49,099 bases of DNA from Pseudomonas tumuqii (GTDB lineage: Bacteria; Pseudomonadota; Gammaproteobacteria; Pseudomonadales; Pseudomonadaceae): the NCBI RefSeq assembly GCF_013184545.1, contig NZ_JAAOJA010000020.1:1-49099 (forward strand), read 5' to 3'. The translations under genes were made by a program, and so were the position numbers. The notes under the pieces are model-generated. The model worked only from the letters and a program-made list of their open reading frames with translations, did not search any database and was not told where the DNA came from. This document shows, one piece after another, positions 33,267 to 43,800 of this stretch (the first letter of the stretch is position 1; each line of letters opens with the position of its first letter).

Positions 33267-36200
33267 GCGAAGGTCGTTTCAACCTGTCAGCGCTCGCCGT
33301 ACGCGAGCGCTCCATCACGCTGTTCCTGGTCTGTTTGATCTCGCTTGCCGGGCTTATCGCGTTCTTCCAGTTGGGGAGGGCGGAGGACCCCGCGTTCACA
33401 GTCAAGGTGATGACCATCGTCACCGCCTGGCCTGGTGCCACCGCCCAGGAAATGCAGGATCAGGTCGCCGAGAAGATCGAGAAGCGTCTGCAGGAGCTGC
33501 GCTGGTACGACCGCTCCGAGACCTACACCAGACCTGGGCTGGCCTTCACGACGTTGAGCCTGCTCGACACCACGCCGCCTGCGCAGGTGCCGGAGCAGTT
33601 CTATCAGGCGCGCAAGAAGGTCAGCGACGAGGCGAAGGAGCTGCCGGCTGGCGTGATCGGGCCGATGGTCAACGACGAATACTCGGATGTCACCTTTGCC
33701 CTGTTCGCGCTCAAGGCCAAGGGCGAACCGCAGCGCTTGCTGGTACGCGACGCGGAGAGGCTGCGCCAGCGGCTGTTGCATGTGCCGGGCGTGAAGAAGG
33801 TCAATATTGTTGGCGAGCAGCCCGAGCGCATCTTTGTCGAGCTTTCCCATGAACGTCTGGCGACGCTGGGGATCGGCCCGCAGGAGGTGTTTGCCGCGCT
33901 CAATGGCCAGAATGTCCTGACCCCGGCGGGCTCCGTAGAAACCAAGGGGCCGCAGGTGTTTATTCGCCTGGACGGCGCGTTCGACGAATTGCAGAAAATC
34001 CGCGACACCCCGGTGGTGGCGCAGGGGCGCACGCTGAAGCTGTCGGACATCGCCACCGTCAAGCGCGGCTATGAAGACCCAGCGACGTTTCTGATCCGCA
34101 ATGGCGGCGAACCTGCCCTGCTGCTGGGCATCATCATGCGCGATGGCTGGAACGGCCTCGACCTGGGCCAGGCGCTGGACAGCGAGGTGAGTGCGATCAA
34201 CGCCGAGCTGCCGCTGGGCATGAGCCTGAGCAAGGTCACCGATCAGGCCGTCAACATCAGCGCGGCGGTCGATGAATTTATGGTCAAGTTCTTCGTCGCG
34301 CTGCTGGTGGTCATGTTGGTGAGCTTTCTCAGCATGGGCTGGCGCGTGGGCGTCGTGGTCGCCGCGGCCGTGCCGCTGACCCTGGCGATGGTGTTCGTGG
34401 TGATGGCCGCGACCGGCAAGAACTTCGACCGCATCACCCTGGGTTCCCTGATCCTGGCGCTGGGCCTGCTGGTGGACGACGCCATCATCGCCATCGAAAT
34501 GATGGTGGTGAAGATGGAGGAGGGTTACAGCCGCGTCAAAGCTTCCGCGTATGCCTGGAGCCACACCGCCGCGCCAATGCTGTCGGGCACCCTGGTCACG
34601 GCAGTCGGCTTTATGCCCAATGGCTTCGCCCGCTCCACTGCGGGTGAATACACCAGCAACATGTTCTGGATCGTCGGCGTTGCCTTGATCGCCTCGTGGC
34701 TGGTCGCCGTGCTGTTTACGCCCTACTTCGGCGTCAAGCTGCTGCCTGCCGTCAAAAAAGTCGAAGGGGGCAAGAAGGTCGAAGGCGGCCACGACGCCCT
34801 CTACGATACGCCACGCTACAACCGCTTGCGTCGGCTGCTGGCGCGGGTCATCGCCCGCAAGTGGCTGGTCGCCGGCTCGGTGGTTGGCCTGTTCGTGGTG
34901 GCCATACTCGGCATGGGCTTGGTCAAGAAGCAGTTCTTTCCGATCTCCGACCGCCCCGAAGTGCTGGTCGAGGTGCAGATGCCCTACGGCACCTCGATCG
35001 CCCAGACCAGCGCCGCCACGGAGAAGGTCGAGGCCTGGCTGGCCGAGCAGGAAGAGGCCAGGATCGTCACGGCTTACGTCGGCCAGGGCGCGCCACGCTT
35101 CTACATGGCAATGGGGCCGGAACTGCCTGATCCGTCATTCGCCAAGATCGTGGTGCGTACGGACAACCAGGAAGAGCGCGAGGCGTTGAAACATCGGCTG
35201 CGCCAGGCAATTGCCGAGGGCCTCGCTGCCGAGGCGCGCGTGCGTGTCACCCAACTGGTGTTCGGTCCGTATTCGCCGTTCCCGGTCGCCTACCGGGTCA
35301 CCGGCCCGGCCCCGGATAAATTGCGTGAAATTGCCGCCGACGTGCAGCAGGTCATGGATGCCAGCCCGATGATGCGCACGGTCAACACCGACTGGGGCAC
35401 GCGCGTACCCACGCTGCACTTCAGCCTGCAACAGGATCGCCTGCAGGCCGTGGGGCTGTCCTCCAGCGCCGTGGCGCAGCAACTGCAGTTCCTGCTCAGC
35501 GGCGTACCCGTCACCGCCGTACGTGAGGACATCCGCACGGTGCAGGTGATGGCCCGTTCGGCCGGGGACACGCGCTTCGATCCGGCCAGGGTCATGGACT
35601 TCACCCTGGCGGGCAGCAACGGGCAGCGCATCCCGCTGTCGCAGGTCGGCGAGATCGATGTGCGCATGGAGGAACCGATCATGCGTCGGCGCGACCGCGT
35701 GCCGACCATCACCGTGCGCGGCGACATCGCCGAGGGCCTGCAGCCGCCGGATGTATCGACGGCCATCACCCGGCAGCTTCAGCCCATCATGGCGAAACTG
35801 CCGAGCGGCTATCGCATCGAGCAGGCGGGCTCCATCGAGGAGTCAGGCAAGGCGATGGTGGCGATGTTGCCGCTGTTCCCGATCATGCTGGCAATCACCC
35901 TGATCATCCTTATTTTGCAGGTGCGCTCGATCTCGGCGATGGTCATGGTCTTTCTCACCAGCCCGCTGGGGCTGATCGGTGTAGTGCCGACGCTGATCCT
36001 GTTTCAGCAGCCATTCGGCATCAATGCGCTGGTCGGTCTGATTGCGCTATCCGGCATCCTGATGCGCAACACGCTGATCCTGATCGGGCAGATCCGCCAT
36101 AACGAGCAGGCGGGATTGGACCCGTTCCGTGCGGTGGTCGAGGCCACCGTACAGCGCGCCCGGCCGGTGATCCTCACCGCGCTGGCAGCGATCCTGGCCT

Positions 36201-36370
36201 TTATCCCGCTGACCCATTCGGTGTTCTGGGGAACGCTCGCCTACACCCTGATCGGCGGCACCCTGGCGGGAACCGTGCTGACCCTGGTGTTCCTGCCGGC
36301 CATGTACGCCATCTGGTTCGGGATCAGGCCCGTCAACCATAGCCGGATTATGGAGGCGCAGCCCGCATAA
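33263..36370 (+). CDS. RND family multidrug efflux pump, inner membrane subunit
   Basis: A 1035-residue AcrB-class transporter with the usual 12 membrane segments and two large periplasmic loops. The proton-relay aspartates are present in LGLLVDDAIIAIEMM (about residues 404-405). The N-terminal FNLSALAVRERSITLFLVCL and the second-half PLGLIGVVPTLILFQQPFGI match the family. The loop sequence (AWPGATAQEMQDQVAEKIEK, LGRAEDPAFTVK) places it near the TriC/VexF-like heavy-clade relatives rather than MexB. The drug spectrum cannot be read from this. It is cotranscribed with the adaptor; an SDR gene begins 62 bp downstream on the same strand. Confidence 0.92.
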   Translation: MSEGRFNLSALAVRERSITLFLVCLISLAGLIAFFQLGRAEDPAFTVKVMTIVTAWPGATAQEMQDQVAEKIEKRLQELRWYDRSETYTRPGLAFTTLSLLDTTPPAQVPEQFYQARKKVSDEAKELPAGVIGPMVNDEYSDVTFALFALKAKGEPQRLLVRDAERLRQRLLHVPGVKKVNIVGEQPERIFVELSHERLATLGIGPQEVFAALNGQNVLTPAGSVETKGPQVFIRLDGAFDELQKIRDTPVVAQGRTLKLSDIATVKRGYEDPATFLIRNGGEPALLLGIIMRDGWNGLDLGQALDSEVSAINAELPLGMSLSKVTDQAVNISAAVDEFMVKFFVALLVVMLVSFLSMGWRVGVVVAAAVPLTLAMVFVVMAATGKNFDRITLGSLILALGLLVDDAIIAIEMMVVKMEEGYSRVKASAYAWSHTAAPMLSGTLVTAVGFMPNGFARSTAGEYTSNMFWIVGVALIASWLVAVLFTPYFGVKLLPAVKKVEGGKKVEGGHDALYDTPRYNRLRRLLARVIARKWLVAGSVVGLFVVAILGMGLVKKQFFPISDRPEVLVEVQMPYGTSIAQTSAATEKVEAWLAEQEEARIVTAYVGQGAPRFYMAMGPELPDPSFAKIVVRTDNQEEREALKHRLRQAIAEGLAAEARVRVTQLVFGPYSPFPVAYRVTGPAPDKLREIAADVQQVMDASPMMRTVNTDWGTRVPTLHFSLQQDRLQAVGLSSSAVAQQLQFLLSGVPVTAVREDIRTVQVMARSAGDTRFDPARVMDFTLAGSNGQRIPLSQVGEIDVRMEEPIMRRRDRVPTITVRGDIAEGLQPPDVSTAITRQLQPIMAKLPSGYRIEQAGSIEESGKAMVAMLPLFPIMLAITLIILILQVRSISAMVMVFLTSPLGLIGVVPTLILFQQPFGINALVGLIALSGILMRNTLILIGQIRHNEQAGLDPFRAVVEATVQRARPVILTALAAILAFIPLTHSVFWGTLAYTLIGGTLAGTVLTLVFLPAMYAIWFGIRPVNHSRIMEAQPA

Positions 36371-36432
36371 ACAGGCACCTGCGGCGGGCAGACCCTGCCG
36401 CCTTCAATTCATCCAAGTCGAGAGAAACTGCT

Positions 36433-37239
36433 ATGACGAATTCAACAGTTGTCCTGGTTACCGGCGTGTCATCGGGCATCGGTCGTGCCGCCGCGGAGCA
36501 ATTTGCCAAACGCGGTTGCCGAGTATTCGGCAGCGTACGCAGCATTGCCCAAGCCAGCCCACTAGCCGGTGTCGAGTTGGTCGAGATGGATGTTCGCGAG
36601 GAGGCCTCCGTTCGCCTTGGCATCCAATCCATTATCGACCGGGCCAAGCGTATCGACGTACTCGTCAATAACGCGGGCACGACCCTGATCGGCGCGGTGG
36701 AGGAAACAACATCTGCCGAGGCTGTAGCGCTGTTCGATACCAATGTCTTCAGTATTCTGCGCACGGTTCAGGCGGTACTCCCGCACATGCGAGCACAGCG
36801 TAGCGGAAGGATCGTCAACGTCAGTTCGGTGCTCGGCTTTCTTCCGGCACCCTATATGGGGCTCTATTCGGCTTCCAAGCATGCCGTGGAGGGGCTGTCT
36901 GAAACCCTGGATCACGAGGTGCGCCAGTTCGGCATCCGCGTAACGCTGGTCGAGCCGTCCTTCACCAGGACCAACCTGGACATCAATGCGCCTCAAGCAG
37001 GTGCAACCATCGCCGCCTATGACCGCGAGCGCGGTCTTTCATCACGCGCCGTGGTCGATAGCGTCAAAAGTGCCCCTGACCCTGCGAGCGTGGCCACCAC
37101 CATTGTCGACGCGGCGCTGGGTAAATGGTCTATGCGGCGCACACCTGCTGGCCAGGCGTCATTGTTGAGTAAATTGCGCCGCTTTATGCCGGCAGGCCCC
37201 GTCGATGCGAATTTGCGCAAAACTTTCGGGCTGGGCTGA
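36433..37239 (+). CDS. Short-chain dehydrogenase/reductase
   Basis: A 268-residue classical SDR. The cofactor motif TGVSSGIG is at 10-17, NNAG at 79-82, and the catalytic serine (SS 131-132), Tyr145 and Lys149 in YSASKHAVEGLS are all present, so it should be active with NAD(P)H. The C-terminal extension (KLRRFMPAGPVDANLRKTFG) is typical of the oxidoreductase subgroup that acts on long-chain or steroid-like substrates. It follows the pump by 62 bp and precedes a FabF-like gene by 47 bp, which suggests one transcript. Confidence 0.88.
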   Translation: MTNSTVVLVTGVSSGIGRAAAEQFAKRGCRVFGSVRSIAQASPLAGVELVEMDVREEASVRLGIQSIIDRAKRIDVLVNNAGTTLIGAVEETTSAEAVALFDTNVFSILRTVQAVLPHMRAQRSGRIVNVSSVLGFLPAPYMGLYSASKHAVEGLSETLDHEVRQFGIRVTLVEPSFTRTNLDINAPQAGATIAAYDRERGLSSRAVVDSVKSAPDPASVATTIVDAALGKWSMRRTPAGQASLLSKLRRFMPAGPVDANLRKTFGLG

Positions 37240-37286
37240 AAACCCTTTTGGATTCCAACCCATAAGCATTTTTTGAGGAATGAGAT

Positions 37287-38582
37287 ATGGCGACGAATAG
37301 AGAAAACACTGTTCGGATCGTAGTGACGGGGACCGGTGTTGTTGGGCCATTGGGCTGCGGCACCGAAACGGTCTGGTCCCGCCTGTTGGCGGGACAGTCC
37401 GGCATCCGTGCGCTGCCTGCCGATCTGGCCGACGGCACCGGCTGCGCCGTAGGCGGGCGGGTGCCCAGCTTGGAGGAAGATCCGCAAGCGGGCTACGACC
37501 CGGAGCGAATCGTCACCGCCAAGGAGCGCAAGAAGATGGATCGCTTCATCGAGTTTGCCCTCGCTGCCGCTCAGGAAGCCCTGGCGCAGGCGGCCTGGCA
37601 GCCGGCAGACGAGCAGCAGCGGCAGCGCACCGCGACCATCATTGCCTCCGGTGTCGGTGGGTTCGGCGCCATCGCCGAGGCCGTGCGCACCACGGACGAA
37701 CGCGGGCCGCGCCGGCTCTCGCCATTCACCGCGCCTTCGTTTCTCGCCAATATGGCGGCCGGGCACGTCTCTATCCGGCACGGCTTCAAGGGGCCGCTCG
37801 GGGCACCGGTGACCGCCTGCGCGGCCGGGGCGCAAGCCATCGGTGATGCGGCCCGACTGATCCGTAGCGGCGAGGCGGATATTGCCGTGTGCGGCGGGAC
37901 CGAGGCGGCGATCCATCGCGTCACGCTCGGCAGCTTTGCAGCGGCGCGAGCGTTGTCCACTGGATTCAACGACCACCCCCAGCAAGCGTCGCGCCCGTTC
38001 GACCGCGAGCGGGATGGTTTCGTCATGGCCGAGGGCGCCGGCCTGTTGGTGATCGAGTCGCTGGAGCATGCGCTGGCCCGCGGCGCACGGCCACTGGCGG
38101 AGCTGGTCGGTTACGGCACCAGCGCCGATGCCTATCACCTGACCGCCGGCCCGGAGGATGGCAGCGGCGCTCGACGCGCAATGGAGCAGGCGTTGCGCCA
38201 GGCCGGTGTTGCTTCGGGCGATGTGCAGCACATCAATGCCCATGCGACCTCCACGCAAGTTGGCGACCGCGGCGAGCTGGCCGCCATTCGAGCCGTTTTC
38301 GGGGCCGGGTCGGGCGTTGCTATCACATCGACCAAATCCAGTACCGGCCATCTACTGGGCGCCGCAGGCGGGATCGAGGCCATCTTCACCATTCTGGCGC
38401 TACGCGATCAGGTCGTTCCGCCCACGCTGAACCTCATCAATCCCGACGAGGCGGCCGATGGCCTCGATCTGGTTGGCCTGAGCGCGCGGCCAATGCCGAT
38501 CCAGTACGCTCTGTCGAACGGGTTCGGCTTTGGCGGCGTCAATGCCAGCCTGCTGTTTCGCCGTTGGGAGTCTTTGCCATGA
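37287..38582 (+). CDS. Beta-ketoacyl-ACP synthase II (FabF-like)
   Basis: A 431-residue condensing enzyme with the full catalytic set: Cys178 in VTACAAGAQA, His319 in NAHATST, Lys350 in STKSSTGH and His355. These are the FabF-type Cys-His-His triad with the KAS II signature GHLLGAAGGIEA. The family elongates acyl-ACP with malonyl-ACP. It is outside any fab operon and sits next to an SDR and efflux genes, so it is an accessory ketosynthase rather than the housekeeping one. The ribosome site GAGGAA is good. The stop overlaps the start of a TetR gene. Possible roles are membrane lipid adjustment or resistance to a ketosynthase inhibitor. Confidence 0.9.
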   Translation: MATNRENTVRIVVTGTGVVGPLGCGTETVWSRLLAGQSGIRALPADLADGTGCAVGGRVPSLEEDPQAGYDPERIVTAKERKKMDRFIEFALAAAQEALAQAAWQPADEQQRQRTATIIASGVGGFGAIAEAVRTTDERGPRRLSPFTAPSFLANMAAGHVSIRHGFKGPLGAPVTACAAGAQAIGDAARLIRSGEADIAVCGGTEAAIHRVTLGSFAAARALSTGFNDHPQQASRPFDRERDGFVMAEGAGLLVIESLEHALARGARPLAELVGYGTSADAYHLTAGPEDGSGARRAMEQALRQAGVASGDVQHINAHATSTQVGDRGELAAIRAVFGAGSGVAITSTKSSTGHLLGAAGGIEAIFTILALRDQVVPPTLNLINPDEAADGLDLVGLSARPMPIQYALSNGFGFGGVNASLLFRRWESLP

Positions 38583-39241
38583 GTCTGCTGCCACGGGAAG
38601 ACTCCCGTCGTGGCAAACGCCAGAGGGAAATGTTGTGGGCAGCGAGCGATGTATTCGCGGCGCTCGGCCACGACCTTGCCAACATGCAGTTGATCGCAGA
38701 TGCCGCGGGCGTGACCAAGGCGACCCTCTATGCGCATTTCGGAAACAAGGCCGAGCTATTTCGGGCCGTTGTCGAGTATTGGATGGAGGAGCTGCCAGAG
38801 CCGGCGCTGGCGGACGCCGTGGAAGGAGATTTGCGCGCGCATTTGGAAGAAGTTGCACGGGAACTGCTTCTGCAAGCCACCCATCCGGCTTCCCATGCAC
38901 TCACACGCATATTCATGCGATCTAACTGGGTGCCGCAGAAACGCTGGCGTCAACGCCATCACCCGTACCGTGCGCATCTGCAAAAGGCATTGTCCCAATG
39001 CCCCCGCTGCAACGACCCCACGCAAGCCTCCGCCCAGTTCCTGTTGCTGGCGGTTGGTAGTCTCGATTCCAGTATCGTCACGCCTGCGGATGAATGCCGG
39101 ATCTCCGCAGCGGTGGATCTTTTCGTTCAAGCCTATGCGGAGCTTGAGTCGGCGCGTAAGCGCATAGCCCCTGGAGAAAAAACCGGCTCGCCGTTCAATC
39201 TCAGCGTTCTCAGCGTTGAGTGCATGTCACCATCGGAATAA
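38579..39241 (+). CDS. TetR family transcriptional regulator (third)
   Basis: A 220-residue TetR protein whose ATG at 38579 overlaps the ketosynthase stop (ATGA). The HTH comprises REMLWAASDVFAALGHDLAN and LIADAAGVTKATLYAHFGNK. The C-terminal domain follows AefR-type regulators (LTRIFMRSNWVPQKRWRQRH). It is unlike the two TetR copies upstream and probably controls the SDR-ketosynthase unit by feedback. The open frame continues upstream inside fabF in another frame, but the overlap and the family start fix this ATG. A 206-bp gap with no visible gene follows. Confidence 0.87.
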   Translation: MSLLPREDSRRGKRQREMLWAASDVFAALGHDLANMQLIADAAGVTKATLYAHFGNKAELFRAVVEYWMEELPEPALADAVEGDLRAHLEEVARELLLQATHPASHALTRIFMRSNWVPQKRWRQRHHPYRAHLQKALSQCPRCNDPTQASAQFLLLAVGSLDSSIVTPADECRISAAVDLFVQAYAELESARKRIAPGEKTGSPFNLSVLSVECMSPSE

Positions 39242-39447
39242 CCGAGCCAGGTGCGTTGTGAGTGGCGATTGGTCTTTAGGCAAACCAACGAGCGTCACAG
39301 GAAGCGCATTTGTTCAACCTATTGCCGACCGCTGCTACCCATTCGCGCTATCTCCACGTACTCGGACACGATCTGCCCAGCGCGCCTTGACCACGTCATA
39401 GAGAGTCCGGGCCCGGCACCCTGCTCTATGAACCAAGCGGCTGATGT

Positions 39448-39792
39448 CTATTGCCGCTCGAGCTGCGCCTGCAAGTCGGCGGGAATCGGCATCCGCTTGA
39501 ACATGCTCACATTGGCCCCGCCGCTGTTGCCGACCGGCACCCGGCCCAGGGCCGAGCCGAGCATGCCCAGCGGAATGCGCGCCAGCTGGCCGAGTATTTC
39601 CCGGTAGTCGCGGCGTCTATAGCCGATCAGCAGGAACAGCAGGTGGCTATGGGTATGCGGCCACACGTAACTCTGGCCGATGATGTGCGCCCGTTCCACA
39701 TGCCGGTAAGCGCTGGCATAGTCCTGCTTCGCCAGTGCGCCGCGCGCGCCCCGTACTTCGTTATCGAATGCCTGTCTATTGAAGTGCTTCAT
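39448..39792 (-). CDS. DUF3703 family protein
   Basis: A 114-residue protein recognised as DUF3703 from QDYASAYRHVERAHIIGQSY, PHTHSHLLFLLIGYRRRDYR and the C-terminal PVGNSGGANVSMFKRMPIPADL. There is no signal peptide; one hydrophobic helix is possible around HLLFLLIG. The histidines and tyrosines in the first half might bind a metal; members are often found near metal-resistance or MerR genes, but no such partner is seen here. The ATG at 39792 is the family start; the frame stays open further upstream. An AraC gene starts 213 bp away in the opposite direction. Confidence 0.85.
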   Translation of the reverse strand: MKHFNRQAFDNEVRGARGALAKQDYASAYRHVERAHIIGQSYVWPHTHSHLLFLLIGYRRRDYREILGQLARIPLGMLGSALGRVPVGNSGGANVSMFKRMPIPADLQAQLERQ

Positions 39793-40005
39793 GGTCGATG
39801 CTCGTATGTTGTTAATTCGTTTCCGCGGCGAATGCAGCCCGCCGGGCTGCCAGGTTTGTGCAGGGCAGAGGCATCGCCCCGAGGTCGGGCCTCTCAGGCC
39901 TGCGAACTTGAGTCGGCCTGCAAACCGTACTGGCCACCAGCATGTCCGGTTCGCCGGGCACCGGCTTGTAAAAAGCTGCTGAGGTTCAGCAGGCAGGGAG
40001 GGAAT

Positions 40006-40791
40006 GTGACAAGCAATAGCCCATCGAGGCTGTACGTGGGCGCGCGGCAGGCGCTGTTCGTCGGCGCGACCACAGCCAGCCGGCACAGGCATCACGCCGT
40101 GCAGATCAGCGTGGCCCTGGCCCAGCCCTTTCGCATGCGCCTGGAGCAGGGCGCCTGGCAGGAGTACCGGGGCGTCATCATTCGCCCCGATGCCGAGCAC
40201 GAGTTCGACAGTGGCGGGGTAGCCGTCGCCAACCTGTTCCTGGATGTGGAAAGCGCCGATTACCGGGTCATTCTGCAAGCGCAGTCGGCGGGCGGCATCG
40301 AAGTCGGGCGCAGCGTGGCCGTGCCGCAGGAATTGCTCCAGGCGTTGCGCCTGTTTCACGCCGGGAAAAGTGCCATGGCGACCGCCCCCGAGCTGTGCAC
40401 CCGGATAGTCGAGGCGTTTCTGGGCAGAACCCTGGCCCGCCGGGAGATCGACCCGCGCGTGGCCAGGGTTCTCGAGCTGATCGGCAAGGAGCCTGCGCAG
40501 AAGATCCGGGTGGAGCGCCTGGCCAATGCCGTTGCCCTGTCGCCGAGCCGGTTGGCTCACCTGTTCGCCGAGCAGGTCGGCGTGCCGATTCGGCGATATC
40601 GCCTGTGGCGGGCGATCCGCGAGGCGATCAGGCTGTGCCTGGGCGGGGCCTCCCTGACCGAAGCGGCGCATGCCACCGGCTTCAGCGATTCCGCGCATTT
40701 CTCCAACAGCTTCCGCGACCTGTTCGGCATGACGCCGTCGCTGCTCCTGTCGCAGCAGGCCGCGGTGGAGATCCTGCTCGGCGAGGCCTGA
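40006..40791 (+). CDS. AraC family transcriptional regulator
   Basis: A 261-residue regulator starting at GTG 40006 with AGGGAGGGA directly ahead. The N-terminal cupin-like half (ARQALFVGATTASRHRHHAV, IIRPDAEHEF) is a sensor. The C-terminal double HTH covers residues about 155-250: IRVERLANAVALSPSRLAHL and ASLTEAAHATGFSDSAHFSN followed by SFRDLFGMTPS. It faces away from the DUF3703 gene, its possible target. It ends 23 bp before the stop of the convergent GGDEF-EAL gene. Confidence 0.87.
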   Translation: MTSNSPSRLYVGARQALFVGATTASRHRHHAVQISVALAQPFRMRLEQGAWQEYRGVIIRPDAEHEFDSGGVAVANLFLDVESADYRVILQAQSAGGIEVGRSVAVPQELLQALRLFHAGKSAMATAPELCTRIVEAFLGRTLARREIDPRVARVLELIGKEPAQKIRVERLANAVALSPSRLAHLFAEQVGVPIRRYRLWRAIREAIRLCLGGASLTEAAHATGFSDSAHFSNSFRDLFGMTPSLLLSQQAAVEILLGEA

Positions 40792-40813
40792 AGGGCGGGG
40801 CTCGCGGCCCTGC

Positions 40814-43800
40814 TTACCAGCGCCGCCTGCTGGCGATCAGCTGCTCGGCGGCGCTGGCCGCCAACGGCTGGGCGAAGTAATAGCCTTGGCCATATTCGAC
40901 GCCCAGCGCCTGCAACTGGGCCCGTTGCTCCTGGTTCTCGATGCCTTCGGCGATCAGGTCCATGCCCAGGCTGTGGCCGAGGGTGACGATGGTCTGGATG
41001 ATGTCCGCTTCCTTGCGATCCACGTCCATGCGCCGCACGAAGGAGGCGTCGATCTTCAGGGTGTTGACCGGGAAGCGATGCAGATAGGACAGCGATGAAT
41101 AGCCGGTGCCGAAATCGTCCATCAGCAACTTGACGCCCAGGCCGCGCAACTGCTCCAGCACCGTCGCCGCCGCCTCGGCGTGCGCCATGATCAACGTCTC
41201 GGTGACCTCCAGCTTGAGGCTGCGGCTGTCCAGGCCGGATTCCTGCAGGGCCGCCTCGATCTGCGCCGTCAGGTCGGGCTGGATGAACTGGCGCCCGGCC
41301 AGGTTCACGCTCACCTGCAGCGGCGGATGCTCCGGGTAACTCAGCTGCCAGGCGCGCATCTGCCGGCACGCCTCGATCAGCACATTGCGGCCGATATGCA
41401 CGATCAGGCCGGTTTCCTCGGTCAGCGGGATGAACTCGCCGGGCGGAACCAGGCTGCCGTCCGGTCGGCGCATGCGCACCAGCGCCTCGAAACCGCTCAG
41501 GGTGCCGCTGCGCAGCTCGACGATGGGCTGGTAGAACACCAGGAACTCCTGGCCCGTGAGCACCGCCTGGCGCAGCTCGGTTTCCATGTCGAGCAGGGCG
41601 ACCACCCGCTCGCGCAGGTCCGCGGCAAACAGCTCGCTGTACCCCCCGCCTTTCTCCAGTGCCCGATGGTTGGCCGTTTCGGCATCGCGCAGCACGTCGT
41701 TCGGGTCGACATAGGCCGCCCTGGCGACGGCGATCACCCCGATGCTGGCGGTGCTGAATACCTCGCGCCCCTCGACGTTGAAGCCAGGCGCCAGGGCAAC
41801 ATGCAACTGATCGGCGAAGCGCGTCGCCTCGCTCGCGTCCTGCACCTCGTCGAGCAGGATGGCGAAATCCTGGCCGCTCAGGTGGGCGAGGGTGGTGCCC
41901 GGGCCCAGACCGGCGCCGAGGCGTTGCGCGACGGCGATCAACAGCTCGTCGCCCGCGGTGCTGCCGAGGCTGTCGGTGATGACCTTGAAGCGGTCCAGGC
42001 TGAGGTACAGCAGGGCGAAGCCGTGAGCGGGCTCCAGCTTGCTGCGGTCCAGCGCATCGCCCAGGCGGCTGAGCAGCAGCGCCCGGTTCGGCAAACCGGT
42101 CAGGCTGTCGCGCAACAGTTGCGTCTCGACCACCGAGGCGAGCATGACCCGCGCCGATGCCGCGCCTATCACCCCGGCCAACTGTTCCTCGACGTAGCGC
42201 GCCAGCTGGGCGTCGATCTCGCGCGGCCAGTCCAGTTCATGGTTCCTTCGGGCATAGGCGGTCAAGGCTTCCCTGGCCTTGTCGGCGCCGAGAAAGCGCG
42301 CCAGCAGCGCGTGCAGATCCGCCAGCGAGCCGCTGACCCGCCACGCGCGCTCCGCGCCGCGGTCGTGCTTGAACACGTCGACGAACAGGGTGGCCTGGGT
42401 TCGCTCGAGCTCGTTCTGATCGCTGAGTACCGATACGGCCAGGTAGGCGCCGATGTTGGCGAACATGCTCCACAGCATCGCATGGGTGATCTCGTCCAGG
42501 TCGCCCAGGCCGAACAGGCTCTGCGGGCGCAGCAACTCGATGCCGAATGGCCCCTGCTCGAGCAGCTCCATCGGCAGCCAGCCGGAGCGGGCGAAGGCGG
42601 GCAGCACCAGGGTGTAGGCCCACACCAGGAAACCGCCGCCGAGCCCGGCCAGGGCCCCGGCCCGGGTACCGCCTTTCCAGTAGATGCCGCCGAGCAGCGC
42701 CGGGGCGAACTGGGCCACCGCGGCAAACGAAATCAGGCCGATGGACACCAGCGCATAGGCTTCCCCCGCCAGCCGGTAATAGGCATAGCCGAGCAGCAGT
42801 TCGAGCACGATGGTGCCGCGACGGATGGCCAGCAGCAGGCCGGACAGGTCCTCGCGCTCGGCCAGGCGCAAGACCTTGATGCGCAGCAGGATGGGCATCA
42901 CCAGGTCATTGCAGGCCATGATCGACAAGGCGATCGTCTCGACGATCACCATCCCGGTGGCGGCGGAGAAACCGCCGAGGAACACCAGCAGGGCCAGCGC
43001 CTGCTGCTGCTCGGACAGCGGCAGGATCAGCACGAAGGTGTCCGGATCGGCCGCGCCGGCGAAGTGCAGCTGGCCGCCGAAGGCGATCGGCAGGACGAAG
43101 ATATTGAACAGCAACAGGTACAGCGGAAACAGCCAGATCGCCTTGTTCAGGTGCGCCTCGTCGACGTTCTCGACCACCGCCACCTGGAACTGGCGGGGCA
43201 GGAACATGATCGCCAGCATCGACAGGAACGCCAGCGAGAACAGCGAGGCCCAGCTGTGGTAGACGTCGGTCGAGCCGCCGCCGATGGTGAACACCGCGGC
43301 GATTTCCGGCGCCTGCGCCGCCTGGGCGAACAGATCGGCGAAGCCGTCGTACAGGCCATAGGTGACGAAGACGCCGACGGCCAGGAAGGCCAGCAGCTTG
43401 ACCAGCGACTCGAAGGCGATCGCCGCCACCATGCCCTCATGGCGTTCCGCGGCGTCCAGATGGCGGGTGCCGAACACGATGGTGAAGGCCGCCAGGATCA
43501 AGGCCACGTAGAACCCAGTGTCGTCGAGGATCGAACTCGCCGCCGGCTGCGCCGTCGACAGGATCGCCGGATAGCCGCGCAGCACGTCGAAGCTGGTGGA
43601 AATCGCCTTCAGTTGCAGCGAGATGTAAGGCGTCACCCCGACCAGCGCGATCACCGTCACCAGCCCGGCCAGCGCCGCGCTCTTGCCATAGCGCGAGGAG
43701 ATGAAGTCGGCCAGCGAGGTGAGGCGATTGTCCTTGGCGATACGGATGATCTTGCGCAACACGATCCACCACAGCGCCGCCATCACCGTCGGCCCGAGGT

